A stretch of DNA of 64,000 nucleotides from Gemmataceae bacterium (GTDB lineage: Bacteria; Planctomycetota; Planctomycetia; Gemmatales; Gemmataceae). The stretch lies in assembly GCA_022842245.1 (NCBI GenBank), contig JALHPZ010000013.1, positions 109,505 to 173,504 of the forward strand, given 5' to 3'. Below the pieces are notes generated by a model that worked only from the letters and a program-made list of their open reading frames with translations, did not search any database and was not told the origin of the DNA. Positions within the stretch are counted from its first letter, which is position 1. Each line of letters begins with the position of its first letter. Positions 17,877 through 28,600 of the stretch are shown piece after piece. The position numbers were made by a program, and so were the translations under genes.

Positions 17877-18056
17877 GGCCTTTTGTCCGTCAGGTTCATC
17901 GGCGGCAATTCTCTTCGAGCAACCGCCTTGACTTTCCCCATATAGTTGCCGGCTTGCCGGCAGGCGTCGGTCGCGCCGAGTGACTGTAAAAAATCGCAAG
18001 TCTCCGAATCGCCGATGCTACCTGTCGATTCGGATCGCCGTGCTACGGCAACCCAA

Positions 18057-19046
18057 TCACATGGAATCTGCAGCGATTTCATTGTTCATGGCAGGGCTAC
18101 GTCGTGAGACCCAGTCCTGACCGAACACTCGCTTGAATCTCACGGCCGTGTCAACCAGCCACGGAAAGACGGTTTCCCAAGCGTTTGGATCGTCGAATTG
18201 GCACGTACGGACAACAAGTATGCGACTGGCTTTTTTGGCAGGCAACTCCCTCCATTCGAGGACCTCTTGAAGTCCGAGTTCTTTCTCGACTTGTACCCGA
18301 CATGCCAGCAAGGCATGAAACAGCTCCTTCGATCCCGGAATGTACAGTTCGCAACCGACCCTGTTCTCGCGAGCGACTACCGTGAGGCTGACCAAGCAAT
18401 CCGATCTACCGATGGAGACTGGATACCAATGCTGCGGCCTGGGTTTCTGCAATTTCAATTCTGGCCGACTCCTTGAAGCAAATTCCTTGAGCTGTTGCCA
18501 GAACTCGATCTGCCTCGTCTTCGTGTCCGATATCTCGCCGTCTTGGGCACTCGCGCGTATAGATCGTTGCCATTCGTTCGGACGCGAGATGGTCGTGAAT
18601 TTCGGCGCAGGCACCGAGTTCTCGATCCTCCAGAGTTCGATAGCGACCAGGAAGAAATTGATGTGTTCGTCCGTGTGTTCGTTGAGCCAATCGACGGCCT
18701 GTTCGTGTTCTTCCCTCACGTCGCGTACAATCCAGATGATGTATTCGGCCGATAACCCCGCCGCATAGGTGATTATCTGCCCAAGATGGGAATGGTCGGT
18801 CATTTCCAGTTGGTTTTCAATGATGATCTTGCGACCCGTGTTTTCCTCCTCCGCCAGGATGTCGACGTTGAACCGGCCGACGCGGGCTTCGGTTTGCACG
18901 ACTTGTATCTCGATTCCCACTTCGTCAGACAGGAGATCGATATTCTCCGGCTGTGCCAACCATCGAGTGAAATTTAGAGCTTCGTGCTTCCAGTAGTCAC
19001 GGAGTTCGACTCTCGTGAGCTTCCCGAGCCTATTCGCTTGTTCCAT
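18057..19046 (-). CDS. DUF4268-family protein with PD-(D/E)XK nuclease-like domain
   Basis: About 329 residues. The N-terminal half carries the D-I-L ... I-I-I-E-N-Q pattern of PD-(D/E)XK-fold nucleases, with Gln in place of the usual Lys; the C-terminal half matches the DUF4268 style of restriction-endonuclease-like proteins. Such proteins are often found alone or in defence loci, and their substrate is unknown. Base use is less GC-rich than in neighbours, which hints at transfer. The start is uncertain: ATG 19046 is shown; ATG 19067 and a GTG at 19100, 13 bases after the preceding stop, are also possible. Confidence 0.75.
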   Translation of the reverse strand: MEQANRLGKLTRVELRDYWKHEALNFTRWLAQPENIDLLSDEVGIEIQVVQTEARVGRFNVDILAEEENTGRKIIIENQLEMTDHSHLGQIITYAAGLSAEYIIWIVRDVREEHEQAVDWLNEHTDEHINFFLVAIELWRIENSVPAPKFTTISRPNEWQRSIRASAQDGEISDTKTRQIEFWQQLKEFASRSRPELKLQKPRPQHWYPVSIGRSDCLVSLTVVARENRVGCELYIPGSKELFHALLACRVQVEKELGLQEVLEWRELPAKKASRILVVRTCQFDDPNAWETVFPWLVDTAVRFKRVFGQDWVSRRSPAMNNEIAADSM

Positions 19047-19113
19047 TGTGATTCGCTCGTCAGGCATACGAAGGACAAAGGGGCAATCGATCCACTGCAC
19101 TCCAAAACAAAAC

Positions 19114-20190
19114 CTACTCCGCCCGCTCGCCGCGCAGCACGCTTGGCAGCTCCGCGACTCGCACCTTCTCGCGACCGTAGTTCACCGGGGCCGTCGTCGC
19201 GCCGAGCCGTTCGTGGTCGATCTTGCCCAATAGCTCGTTGTAGACGTGCTTCACGTTGTCCTTGTTCATGTCCGGGCCGGCCACGTCCACGCCGGCCCAC
19301 TCCTTGTACCACGGGAAATCGAGGCCCTTCGTGATCTCCTCCAGCGTCTTCTTCGCCTCGATCCCCTTCTTCACCTCGGCACGCAGTTCCGTGAAGTAGC
19401 GGATCTCCTTCGCGAAGAGCTTGCTATCGGCCGGCTTGCCGTGGCCGGGGCAGACGATCGCCGGTTCGAACTTCTCCATCTTCTCCAGGCACTTGATCCA
19501 GGATGACGAGTTCGAATGGCCCATGAAGTTGAACGCGCCGTTCACGCAGGCGTCGCCGGTGCAGAGGATCTTGTGCTTCGGCAGCCATGCCACCGCGTCG
19601 CCGGCCGTGTGGCTGTGGCCGAGGTGGTGGAACTCGACGCGCTGGGCGCCGTCGTCGATCACGTACTTGTCGTCGAAGGGGATATCGACCTGCTTGAGAG
19701 TACTTTCCTTCACGTCGGGCAGCGTCTTGGCTTGATCTTCCCACTGTTTGGGGCCGTTCACCTTCAGCAGCCGGGCAGCGTTCACGTGGGCCACGATCTT
19801 CGCGCCTTCCTTCGCCCACACCGCGTTACCGTACGCGTGGTCGCCGTGGTGGTGCGTGTCCAGCACGTACTTGATCGGCTTGTCGGTCGTCTTGCGAATT
19901 GCCTTGAGCACGTCCCCGGCCTGGCGCGGGAAGTTGGCGTCGATGACCACGACGTAATCCTTGAAGACGATCCATGTATGGTTCGACCCGCCGAACGGCA
20001 CGGTCTTGTCCGCGGCGCTGATCGACGAATAGCGGAAGAACACGCCGGGCGCGAGTTCCTTCACCTCGTCGAACTTCATGTCGGGGATGGCGGCCGGCTT
20101 GGGCGTCGAGTCCGATTGGACCTGCGAAACCCAGACGGCTGCGAACAAGACGGCGACGGCGACGGACGCGAGCGAGAGGCGGCGGAGCAT
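19114..20190 (-). CDS. Secreted MBL-fold metallo-hydrolase
   Basis: 358 residues with a signal-type N-terminus (M-L-R-R-L-S-L then Ala/Val-rich core). Metallo-beta-lactamase motifs are intact: H-x-H-x-D-H in T-H-H-H-G-D-H (about 113-118), a later His in G-H-S-H-T-A-G-D, Asp in C-T-G-D-A and His in C-P-G-H-G-K-P. The enzyme should bind two metal ions and act outside the cytoplasm; the substrate is unknown. ATG 20190 has GAGGA 6 bases upstream; an ATG at 20214 is in frame. The DUF4268 gene follows on the same strand. Confidence 0.87.
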   Translation of the reverse strand: MLRRLSLASVAVAVLFAAVWVSQVQSDSTPKPAAIPDMKFDEVKELAPGVFFRYSSISAADKTVPFGGSNHTWIVFKDYVVVIDANFPRQAGDVLKAIRKTTDKPIKYVLDTHHHGDHAYGNAVWAKEGAKIVAHVNAARLLKVNGPKQWEDQAKTLPDVKESTLKQVDIPFDDKYVIDDGAQRVEFHHLGHSHTAGDAVAWLPKHKILCTGDACVNGAFNFMGHSNSSSWIKCLEKMEKFEPAIVCPGHGKPADSKLFAKEIRYFTELRAEVKKGIEAKKTLEEITKGLDFPWYKEWAGVDVAGPDMNKDNVKHVYNELLGKIDHERLGATTAPVNYGREKVRVAELPSVLRGERAE

Positions 20191-20245
20191 GGAGGGTCCT
20201 CGAAGCGAATGCAACGAGGATACCCGATCCCGACGCGCCGGGCAA

Positions 20246-22828
20246 CTACGCCTTCATGAGCACGGCCCCCTCGCCGTTGCGGAGCGTGATCCGTTGCACG
20301 ACCGGACCGAGCGACCCGTCGGCACGGAGTTCGCGATAGTTGCCGTTCAATTGGTGCGTCGTGGCCGTGGCGTCCGCCGTCGTGCCGGTGCCCTGCCCCA
20401 GCAGGTACGAGACCGGTTTGAAGAGCACGAGCGCCTTACCGTAGTCGCGCGAGTAGACCTTGTAGGTGAGCTTCGCGTTCTGCGGGTCCTTGCCTTCGGC
20501 GAAGACGCCCATCGCGCCGGCGGGCTGGCCGACGTCCGTGGCGGCGGCGGGAATCCACTTCTGGCTCCACTGCGCGCTCGGGGCGTAACCGCCCCAAATC
20601 ATGAAGTACGTCCGCTGCGGGTCGGCGAGGAGGTAGTAGTACGAGAGCGCGCCGAGTTGCGTGCGCGGGTCGGTCATGTTCGCGGTCGAACCGGGAAGCG
20701 AATCGAGCACGACGGCGGCGGACGGGTTGGACGCGAGCCGGCCGTTGACGATCGCGGCGACGTCGTTGACCTGCGACCAGTTGGCGGCGTTCGGCCGTAG
20801 TAGGAACTCCTCGTAGGCGATGCCGGCGGCATTCGTGATGGCGTTCGCGTTCGTGCGGCCGCCGGCGGTGTTGGCGACGATCGCCTTGCCGCCCAGCCCG
20901 GCGCGAATCGCGTCGACGACGGCGGCGGAGTCGGCGGTGAAGTTCGCCGTGGATTCGCGCACCGGCGACTCGAAGGGGACTCGCCCGCTGGCGTTGTCGA
21001 GGAAGACGCCGTCGGCGTTGGGCGCGGCGGCGAGCAGGCCGGCGTGGTACTCGGCCATGAAGGACTTGTAGGCGGCGCTCGCCGGGTTCGAGACGAAGCG
21101 CATCTGGCCGTAGTACGGGTAGAACAGGCGCGTCTCGTGGATGAAGCGGGCGTCGAAGCCGGCCTTGCGGAACCCGTATTCCTGATCGTTGAGGTAGCCG
21201 TCGCCGTCCTTGTCGGAGGCGTAGTCGAACGCGGGGATCGTTCCGGTGGTCTTTCCCTTCGCGCCGACGTAGTCGCGGCCGAAGATGGACTTGGCCTCCG
21301 GCGCCTGCGCGGCGGTGCCGGTCGTCGTGCGCAGCCGGAGGGTGTACAGCCGCGCGGTGCCGCCGGGCTGCGTCGAGGGGGTCCAGTCCTTCGGCGGGTC
21401 GAAGGCGATCTGCCCGTTCCGTGCCAGGCCGTTCGTGCCGTCGACGGTGATCGGCAACGACTTCCACGCCGTTGGCTTCCCGTCCGCGTCGACCGCGGAA
21501 ACGTATTCCCACGTGCCGGCCCAACCGGCCTGTTTCGATCGCGACATCGTGAAATTCAATTCGCCGAAGCGATCGAGCTGGCCGATGGTGATCGCCTCGC
21601 CGACGCCGCCGAAGGTGACGCCGACATTGCGGCCAGCGCGGGCGTGGGATGTGAGGTCGGTGATCGCTCCGGTGCCGTCGGCCATGCCGCGCGTCACGTT
21701 CCAGAGCCACGTGACCGGCTGCGCCGAGGGGCTGTTGCCCGTGAACGGGGTGGCCTGCGAGACGTGATAGAACGCCGCCTCGCGGTCCGCCCCCGTACGC
21801 TCGGCATACGTGATCCAGCTGGAGAGCAGGTTCAGATAGAGGTTGCTGGCGTTGCTGTAGAGGAACTTCGTGGAGTCCGGGGCCACCTCTTCGAAACCGT
21901 CGAGGAACTTCGGATTCGGCACGATCAGATCGATCGAATTGGCCGCCAGTTGTTTCTCGAAGTTGCCGACGACCGTGCTGTCGTAGGCGAGTTGTGCGAG
22001 CCGGATGTGGGCATAGTTTTGCGCCGAGGGAGCCGGGCTGGCCGGAGGAACAACCGGGGGAACAACCGGGGGAACAACCGGGGGAACAACCGGGGGAACA
22101 ACCGGGGGAACAACCGGGGGAACAACCGGAGGAACGACCGGGGGTGTGATCGGCGTGACTTCGAAATCGTCGACATAAGCGGTGCCGTAGCTTCCCGGCA
22201 GACGGCCGATGCCGGCCTGACCCGGTCCGACCAACGACACGGTCGCGGCGACGGCGTCCGTCGGATTCGTTTGCCAGCCGCCCGCGGCGTTGAGGTACTG
22301 GCGCGTGTCGGCTCGTTGCACCGATGCACGGATCTGATCCCCGGTCAGCGTGTATTGAACCGAGAGCCACGTCGTCGGAATGCGCGTCATCGACCCGGTC
22401 GCGATGGTTTTCTCCTCGCCGCTCGTCGAAACGACGACGCTCACGCCATCCGCGGCGACCACTACCCCAACGTAGCTGCCCGTCGCGGCGGTCAGGTTCG
22501 ATCCGCGGGCGAACAGCATGATCGGCGCGGGCGCGTCGGATCGCACCTGGCCGCGCACGGCCACGTCGGTGGGCGCCTGCGCGGAGGTCCAGATTCGGGA
22601 TTCGACTCCGATATTCCCGTAGATCGCGAGCGCTTGGTTGCCCGACGTCGCGGCGTTGCGCGTCGTCGCGTAGTACTCCTGACCATTGCTGGCCCATTCC
22701 TGCCAGCCCGCGGGTTTGAAGGGGAACTGGGCGGTGTCGAACAATTCGGAGACCAGCGCCGCGGGCGTTTCGCGTGCTTCCAGTTGCGTGAGTTGAAAGG
22801 TGATCCGGCCGTTCGACGGGGTCGGCAT
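20246..22828 (-). CDS. Large surface protein with putative glycoside-hydrolase-like C-terminal domain
   Basis: 860 residues. The N-terminus carries an L-E-A-R-E-T-P-A motif like that of the gene at 7261. Residues about 25-225 look like a beta-sandwich carbohydrate-binding or concanavalin-type domain. A (P-P-V-V)8 linker at about 229-262 follows. The C-terminal part contains a TIM-barrel-like stretch with N-A-D-G-V-F-L-D-N-A-S-G, reminiscent of putative glycosidase families of the GHL15 type, and an EF-hand-like D-K-D-G-D-G-Y. Action on an extracellular glycan is plausible but unproven. GGGAGA lies 5 bases before the ATG. Confidence 0.72.
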   Translation of the reverse strand: MPTPSNGRITFQLTQLEARETPAALVSELFDTAQFPFKPAGWQEWASNGQEYYATTRNAATSGNQALAIYGNIGVESRIWTSAQAPTDVAVRGQVRSDAPAPIMLFARGSNLTAATGSYVGVVVAADGVSVVVSTSGEEKTIATGSMTRIPTTWLSVQYTLTGDQIRASVQRADTRQYLNAAGGWQTNPTDAVAATVSLVGPGQAGIGRLPGSYGTAYVDDFEVTPITPPVVPPVVPPVVPPVVPPVVPPVVPPVVPPVVPPASPAPSAQNYAHIRLAQLAYDSTVVGNFEKQLAANSIDLIVPNPKFLDGFEEVAPDSTKFLYSNASNLYLNLLSSWITYAERTGADREAAFYHVSQATPFTGNSPSAQPVTWLWNVTRGMADGTGAITDLTSHARAGRNVGVTFGGVGEAITIGQLDRFGELNFTMSRSKQAGWAGTWEYVSAVDADGKPTAWKSLPITVDGTNGLARNGQIAFDPPKDWTPSTQPGGTARLYTLRLRTTTGTAAQAPEAKSIFGRDYVGAKGKTTGTIPAFDYASDKDGDGYLNDQEYGFRKAGFDARFIHETRLFYPYYGQMRFVSNPASAAYKSFMAEYHAGLLAAAPNADGVFLDNASGRVPFESPVRESTANFTADSAAVVDAIRAGLGGKAIVANTAGGRTNANAITNAAGIAYEEFLLRPNAANWSQVNDVAAIVNGRLASNPSAAVVLDSLPGSTANMTDPRTQLGALSYYYLLADPQRTYFMIWGGYAPSAQWSQKWIPAAATDVGQPAGAMGVFAEGKDPQNAKLTYKVYSRDYGKALVLFKPVSYLLGQGTGTTADATATTHQLNGNYRELRADGSLGPVVQRITLRNGEGAVLMKA
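22049..22144. repeat. eight tandem 12-bp units encoding the P-P-V-V linker
   Basis: Eight copies of a 12-base unit (AACAACCGGGGG on the plus strand), the last two with single changes, run without gaps inside the 20246-22828 gene. In-frame units encode Pro-Pro-Val-Val. Such repeats vary in copy number by slippage, changing linker length without shifting frame. Confidence 0.9.
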
Positions 22829-23058
22829 CCGTTTCTCCCGGGTGTGTGTTGCCGTGTGCAACCCCGGCCGAAACGTGGCTCGAACCTCCCGCGCTGCGCA
22901 AGGATGCTCGACCGATGCGTTCGGTTCGGGGCAATCCTTGCCGAACCTTGCTATCGGCCGGTCCAACCCCGCGCCGCCAAGAAACGACGCGGGGTTCGAT
23001 CGCGCCCGGCGACCGAACCCCACACGACGGACAGAACCGCGCGAACCGCGCCACCGCG

Positions 23059-24495
23059 TCACGGTTTCCGGGACACTCCCCCTTCGCCCACCCGCGCCAC
23101 CCGCACGGTCGGAAAATGCGGCCCGCCCTCGATCGGATGGCCGGCAAGAATCACGACCCGATCCCCCTCGGCCACGACGCCCGCCAGGAACGAATCGCGG
23201 ACCGCCGCGTCCATCCGGTCCTCGCCGGGAGCAACCCAGCCCGACTGCACCGGCTGAATGCCCCACACCAGTGCCAGTTGTCGGGGAACGGCATCGCCGG
23301 GAGCCAGCCCGACCACCCGCGCCGCCGGCCGGTTCCGCGCCACCAGTTTCGCCGTTCGCCCCGTGATCGTCGGCACCAGGATCGCCACCGCGCCGACCTC
23401 GTCCGCGAGGTCGCACGCGGACTGCGCCAGCGGGTCGTCGATCTCGTGCAGCGGATACAGCGACTGCGCCCGTCGCCCCGCACCGCTCGCCTGCAGGTGT
23501 CCTTCCGCTTCTTCCGCGATACGCGCCATGCAGCGCACCGCTTCCGTCGGATAGTTCCCGACGGCGGTCTCGCCGGACAGCATGACGGCGTCGGTGCCGT
23601 CGAAGATCGCGTTCGCCACGTCGCTGGCCTCGGCGCGCGTCGGCCGCGGATTCTTCTGCATCGAGTCGAGCATGTCCGTGGCCGTGATGACCGGCTTGCC
23701 CGCGAGAATCGCTTCGGCGATCAGGTGTTTCTGAGCCATGGGAACGCGTTCGAGCGGAATCTCGACACCAAGATCACCGCGCGCCACCATGATGCCGTCG
23801 AAGGCGTGGATGATCGCGCTGGCTCGATCGACGGCCTCCGGGCGCTCCATCTTCGCGAGGATCGGCCCGCGATACCCGAACGATTCAGCGACCTGCCGCA
23901 GTTCGACAGCGGCCTCCGGACCGCGGACGAACGACAGCGCGAGCCAGTCGCACTGCGCCTTCACCGCGACCTCGATGGCGATGCGGTCGCGGTCGGTCAC
24001 GGCGGAAATCGACAACGGCGTGTCGGGCAGGTTGATCCCCTTGTTCGGCTTCAGCGTGCCGCCGACGACGACGCGCGCGAACAGCCGGCCGCCATCGGAC
24101 TTCACGGCTTCGAGTTGCAATCGACCGTCATCGAGGAGTATGCGCTGTCCCGGCCGGACGTCGACCAGACACTCCGGTTCGGTGATGACGATGTCTTCAG
24201 CGTGGATCGGCGTGTCCTGCAAGGAGAAAGTGAGTTCCGCGCCGATGGCGAGTTGTCGTTCGGCCGGGATCTTGCAGCGGAGTTTCGGTCCGGGCAGATC
24301 GGCCAGCACCGCGGTGATTTTGCCGACGGCGCGGGATGCTTCGCGGAAGCGGGCCACGCGCGCGAGGTGTTCCGGTTCGGTGCCGTGGGAGAAGTTCACC
24401 CGCGCGACGTCCACGCCGGCGCGTAGCACCGCCTCCAGCGCCGCCGGTTGGTCCGTGACGGGTCCCAGCGTGGCCACGATCTTGGTTCGGCGCAT
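23059..24495 (-). CDS. pyk: Pyruvate kinase
   Basis: 478 residues. Converts phosphoenolpyruvate and ADP to pyruvate and ATP in the last step of glycolysis. Family signatures include R-R-T-K-I-V-A-T-L-G-P at the N-terminus, R-V-N-F-S-H-G, the catalytic region I-L-A-K-M-E, M-V-A-R-G-D-L-G-V-E, and the P-T-R-A-E-A-S-D-V-A-N-A loop. The C-terminal allosteric domain is present. GGGGAAG lies upstream of the ATG. The gene stands between the large surface protein and a lipoprotein gene on the same strand. Confidence 0.95.
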   Translation of the reverse strand: MRRTKIVATLGPVTDQPAALEAVLRAGVDVARVNFSHGTEPEHLARVARFREASRAVGKITAVLADLPGPKLRCKIPAERQLAIGAELTFSLQDTPIHAEDIVITEPECLVDVRPGQRILLDDGRLQLEAVKSDGGRLFARVVVGGTLKPNKGINLPDTPLSISAVTDRDRIAIEVAVKAQCDWLALSFVRGPEAAVELRQVAESFGYRGPILAKMERPEAVDRASAIIHAFDGIMVARGDLGVEIPLERVPMAQKHLIAEAILAGKPVITATDMLDSMQKNPRPTRAEASDVANAIFDGTDAVMLSGETAVGNYPTEAVRCMARIAEEAEGHLQASGAGRRAQSLYPLHEIDDPLAQSACDLADEVGAVAILVPTITGRTAKLVARNRPAARVVGLAPGDAVPRQLALVWGIQPVQSGWVAPGEDRMDAAVRDSFLAGVVAEGDRVVILAGHPIEGGPHFPTVRVARVGEGGVSRKP

Positions 24496-24568
24496 GGTCG
24501 TCTTCCCCGGATAGGGCGGTCAGAAAGGTCGAAATTGGTTTAGCGATTCGGCATGCGAACGGTAGCAA

Positions 24569-25546
24569 TCACGGACCGACTTGGAATTCGACGACCTTGC
24601 GGGCCCGGCGTTCCGCCTGCGCCGTCGGATCGCGGATCTCGAGCGCGAGCGAATAGCGGCCAGGCTTATCCGGAATCGGGAATTCGACTTTCAGGAAAAA
24701 ATCCCGAACGGGGCTGCGCGTGAAATCGGCGCGGGCGAAGGGCAGTTCCGGCACCATACGATTCTTTTCCGGATCGTAGAGTTCCACCGTCCGCCCGTTC
24801 GCATCGCGCAGTTGAATGGTTCCATCGAGGCGGGTGACGAACCGGTGTTCGCCGTTAGTCTGGGTGGCCGGCAGGACGGGGACGCGATCGATCTCGGCGT
24901 AGAGGACGCCGACGCCGCCGGGCAGGAAGCGGTGGCCGGCGGGCAGCGGATCGAAGACTCCGTACTGCACGACGCGATGGACGAATTCAGCCTGAGTGAT
25001 TTCCAGCGGAGCGGACTTGGCCGCGACCTCGATGGCCGATTCCAACTGCTTCATCAGAAGGTTGGCGGCGCGGGGGTCGCGACCGGTGAGGTCGGTATGG
25101 CGCGCCGCATCGAGGATCGGCAGCAACAACAACAACAGTTCCTGATTGGGCCTCTCGAATCCCTTGAGATGGCCCACGGCGGACGCGAACTGGTTGTCCA
25201 GGTGGGCCCGCAACGCGGCGACCAGCGGCGTATCGGGTCGCGGGCCGCGAATCGTCGGTTCGAGCAGCGGATTCGGCATCGGGTCGCCGGATTTCGCCGG
25301 GGCCGGCGGCGGCGGTGCGATCGCCGGTTCCATCGGCTTCATCGTCTCGATCGGAGCGACGGCGACGACTTCCGACTTGGGTATGCGCTGGCCCGGCGCC
25401 AGCGTCCGCGATTCGCTGGAAACCGTCGCGGGAGCCGGCGGGGGGACGGGCGGTTCCGCCCGGAAAAACCGGGCCAGCTGGCAGGCCGGGAGGCCCGCCA
25501 GTCCGAGTGCCGTCAGCAATAATCCCTGCCACCGAGCGAACGTCAT
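24569..25546 (-). CDS. Putative lipoprotein of unknown function
   Basis: 325 residues. The N-terminus has a hydrophobic signal ending in the lipobox L-P-A-C (Cys about residue 22), so the protein is probably lipid-anchored to a membrane. A Pro/Ala-rich linker follows, then helical segments (L-L-L-L-L-L-P near 130) and a C-terminal beta-rich domain ending in a typical strand pattern (Y-S-L-A-L-E-I-R-D). No known family is recognised. ATG 25546 has GAGG 5 bases before it; GTG 25552 is two codons upstream. It is divergent from dnaE. Confidence 0.7.
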   Translation of the reverse strand: MTFARWQGLLLTALGLAGLPACQLARFFRAEPPVPPPAPATVSSESRTLAPGQRIPKSEVVAVAPIETMKPMEPAIAPPPPAPAKSGDPMPNPLLEPTIRGPRPDTPLVAALRAHLDNQFASAVGHLKGFERPNQELLLLLLPILDAARHTDLTGRDPRAANLLMKQLESAIEVAAKSAPLEITQAEFVHRVVQYGVFDPLPAGHRFLPGGVGVLYAEIDRVPVLPATQTNGEHRFVTRLDGTIQLRDANGRTVELYDPEKNRMVPELPFARADFTRSPVRDFFLKVEFPIPDKPGRYSLALEIRDPTAQAERRARKVVEFQVGP

Positions 25547-25674
25547 CCGCACCTCGCGCCTCCGCGCGAACCGCGCGGTTCGGCGATATAGTCGCGACCG
25601 CCGGGGCGATCAAGCCGAACTCGACGCGCGCCGTAAACTAGGCAAGCACCGCGACCGACACCCGGAACCCGACC

Positions 25675-28600
25675 ATGGCCGACCGTCCGTTCTGCCACCT
25701 GCACTGCCACACGCACTACAGCCTGCTCGACGGCTTCAACCGCATTCCAGACCTCGTCAAGCAGACGAAGAACCTCGGCATGAACTCGTGCGCCATCACG
25801 GACCACGGAAACCTCTACGGCGCCATTGAGTTCTACACCAAGTGTCAGGACGCCGGCGTCAAACCGATCCTCGGCCTCGAAGCCTACGTCGCCCCCGGCG
25901 ACCGCCGCGAACGCAAGAAGATCGACGGCAACAACTACTTCCACCTCACCCTGCTCGCCAAGAACAACACCGGCTTCCAGAACCTCATCAAGCTCTCCAG
26001 CAAGGCGTTCCTCGAAGGCTTCTACTACAACCCGCGCATCGACCGCGAACTGCTCGAAGAACTCTCCGACGGCATCATCTGCCTCTCCGGCTGCCTCGCC
26101 GGCGAGATGAGTGATCTCATCCTCAAGGACCGGATCAAGGAAGCCGAGGAGCTTGCGAAGTGGTATGAGCGAGTCTTCGGCGACGACTTCTACCTTGAGA
26201 TCCAGAACAACGGCCTCGAGATCCAGGACCAGTGCACCACCGCTGTCACCGACCTCGCGAGGAAGGTCGGCATCCCGATGGTTGCGACGGCGGACGCGCA
26301 CTACCTCTGCGCCGCAGACGCCGAGGCGCACGACGTACTCTTCTGCATCAACATGGAGAAGAAGCACAACCCGCAGAAACGGCTGTATCCCGAAGGGCGC
26401 ATGCCGAATCCATACTACGTGCGCAGCCCGGAGGACATGTACGGCCTGTTCCCCAACCACGCCGAAGCGGTGAAGATGTCGCAGGCTATCGCCGACAAGG
26501 TCGACATCCAGCTCGATTTCAAGAAGCGTCACTTCCCGGTCTTCCAAACGCCTCGCAAGCTGACCGAAGACGCGTACCTGCGGGAGCTGTGCGAGAAGGG
26601 GGTGCGCGAACGGTACGGCGAGAACCCGCCGCAGGTCGTATGGGATCGGCTGGAACACGAACTGAAGATCATCGCCAAGATGAAGTACTCCGCGTACTTC
26701 CTCATCGTCTGGGACTTCGTCCGCTTCGCGCGAGAGAAGGGCATTCCGAGCACGGCGCGGGGTTCCGGTTGCGGTGCCGTCGTCGCCTACGCGCTCTACC
26801 TCAGCCACGTCTGCCCGATCGAGTACGACCTGCTGTTCGAGCGCTTCCTCGACCCGAACCGGACCGAACCGCCCGACATCGACATCGACTTCTGCCAGGA
26901 ACGGCGGGAACTCGTGATCGAGTACGTGAAGGAGAAGTACGGCCGGGACAGCGTGGCGCAGATCGGCACGTTCGGCACGCTGGCGGCGAAGGCGGCGCTC
27001 AAGGACGTGGGCCGCGCGCTCGACGTGCCGCTCGACCGCGTGAACTTCCTCTGCAAGCTTGTGCCAATGAAGGGCGCGATCTCGCTCGACCTCGCCGACG
27101 CGATGGCCACGCCCGACTTCCGCCGCGAGTACGAGTCCGACCCGCAGACGAAGAAGCTCGTCGACATCGCGATGAAGCTGGAAGGGATGAACCGCAACGT
27201 CGGCACGCACGCCGCCGGCGTCGTCATCGCCAACGGCGACATCACCGACTACGTCCCCGTCCAGCGCGCCATGCGCAAGGGGGACGATAAGGCAAATGCG
27301 AAGGCGAACGGTGAATACTCCGTCACCACGCAGTGGGAGATGGGCATCCTCGAAAAGGTCGGGATGCTCAAGATGGACTTCCTCGGCCTGCGGAACCTGA
27401 CCGTGCTCGACAACACGGTCAAGCTCATCGAGAAAAACCGCGGGATCAAGGTCGATCCGATGAAATTTCCGCTGGACGACAAGGCCACCTACGCCCTGCT
27501 CCAGCGCGGCGACGCCAAGGGCGTCTTCCAGCTCGAAAGTGACGGCATCCGCGGACTCCTCCAGCGGATGAAGCCCGACAACATCCGCGACCTCATCGCC
27601 GTGCTCGCCCTCTACCGCCCCGGACCGCTCGGCGGCGGCATGGTCGACAGCTACGTCAACCGGAAGCACTGCCGCGAAAAGTGGGACTACCCCCACCCCG
27701 TCATGAAGGAGATCCTTGACGAGACCTACGGTGTGCAGGTCTATCAAGAGCAGGTCATGCGCCTGCTGAACCGGCTCGGCGGCATCGAGCTTTCCAAGGC
27801 ATACGCCGCCATCAAGGCGATCAGCAAGAAGAAGCAGGACGTGATCGACGCCAGCAAGGTCGACTTCGTCAAGGGTGCCGTGGAACGGGGCGTCAGCAAG
27901 GAGACCGCGACGGAAATCTTCAGCCTCATCGAGAAATTCGGTTCCTACGGCTTCAACAAGTCCCACACGGCCGCCTACGCGCAGATCGGGTACCAGACGG
28001 CGTACCTGAAGACGCACTACACGGCCGAGTTCATGGCCGCCCTGCTCTCCAGCGAGATCGACGACGGCAACAAGCGGCTCGTCATGGTCGATCACATCGC
28101 CGACGCGAAGAAGCTCGGCGTGGACGTACTGCCGCCGGACATCAACACCGGCATGCCGGACTTCGACGTGAAGAACGGGCGCATCACCTTCGGCCTGACG
28201 GCGATCAAGGGCCTCGGCCGCGGAGCCGCGGAGGAGATCGCACGGGCGCGGGGCACCGGCCGCTTCAAGGACCTCTTCGATTTCTGCGAGCGCGTCGACA
28301 CGCGCATCGTTACACGGGCCGCGGTCGAGCGACTCATCAAGGGTGGCGCTTTCGACGCGTTCGGCACGCGCGCCGGGCAGATCCTCGCCGTCGAGAAGGC
28401 TTTCTCCGCCGCCGAGCAGCGCATCGCCGACAAGAAGCGGGGGCAAAAGAATTTCTTCGACCTCTTCGGCGGCGGGGACGATGGCGACGCCGAATCGAAC
28501 AGCCATCCGGTCGCGGACGCGAATGGCTTCCAGGACGTGAAGGAATGGCCCGAAGTCGAGAAGCTGAAGTTCGAGAAGGAAGCCCTCGACTTCTACATCT

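Noticed and set aside
22049..22144. CRISPR array
   Set aside because: The 12-bp units are contiguous without spacers and encode an in-frame linker. No cas genes are in the window.
21044..23257. 737-residue plus-strand frame including an R-N-N-R-G-N repeat
   Set aside because: The repeat is only the complement of the in-frame P-P-V-V repeat on the minus strand.
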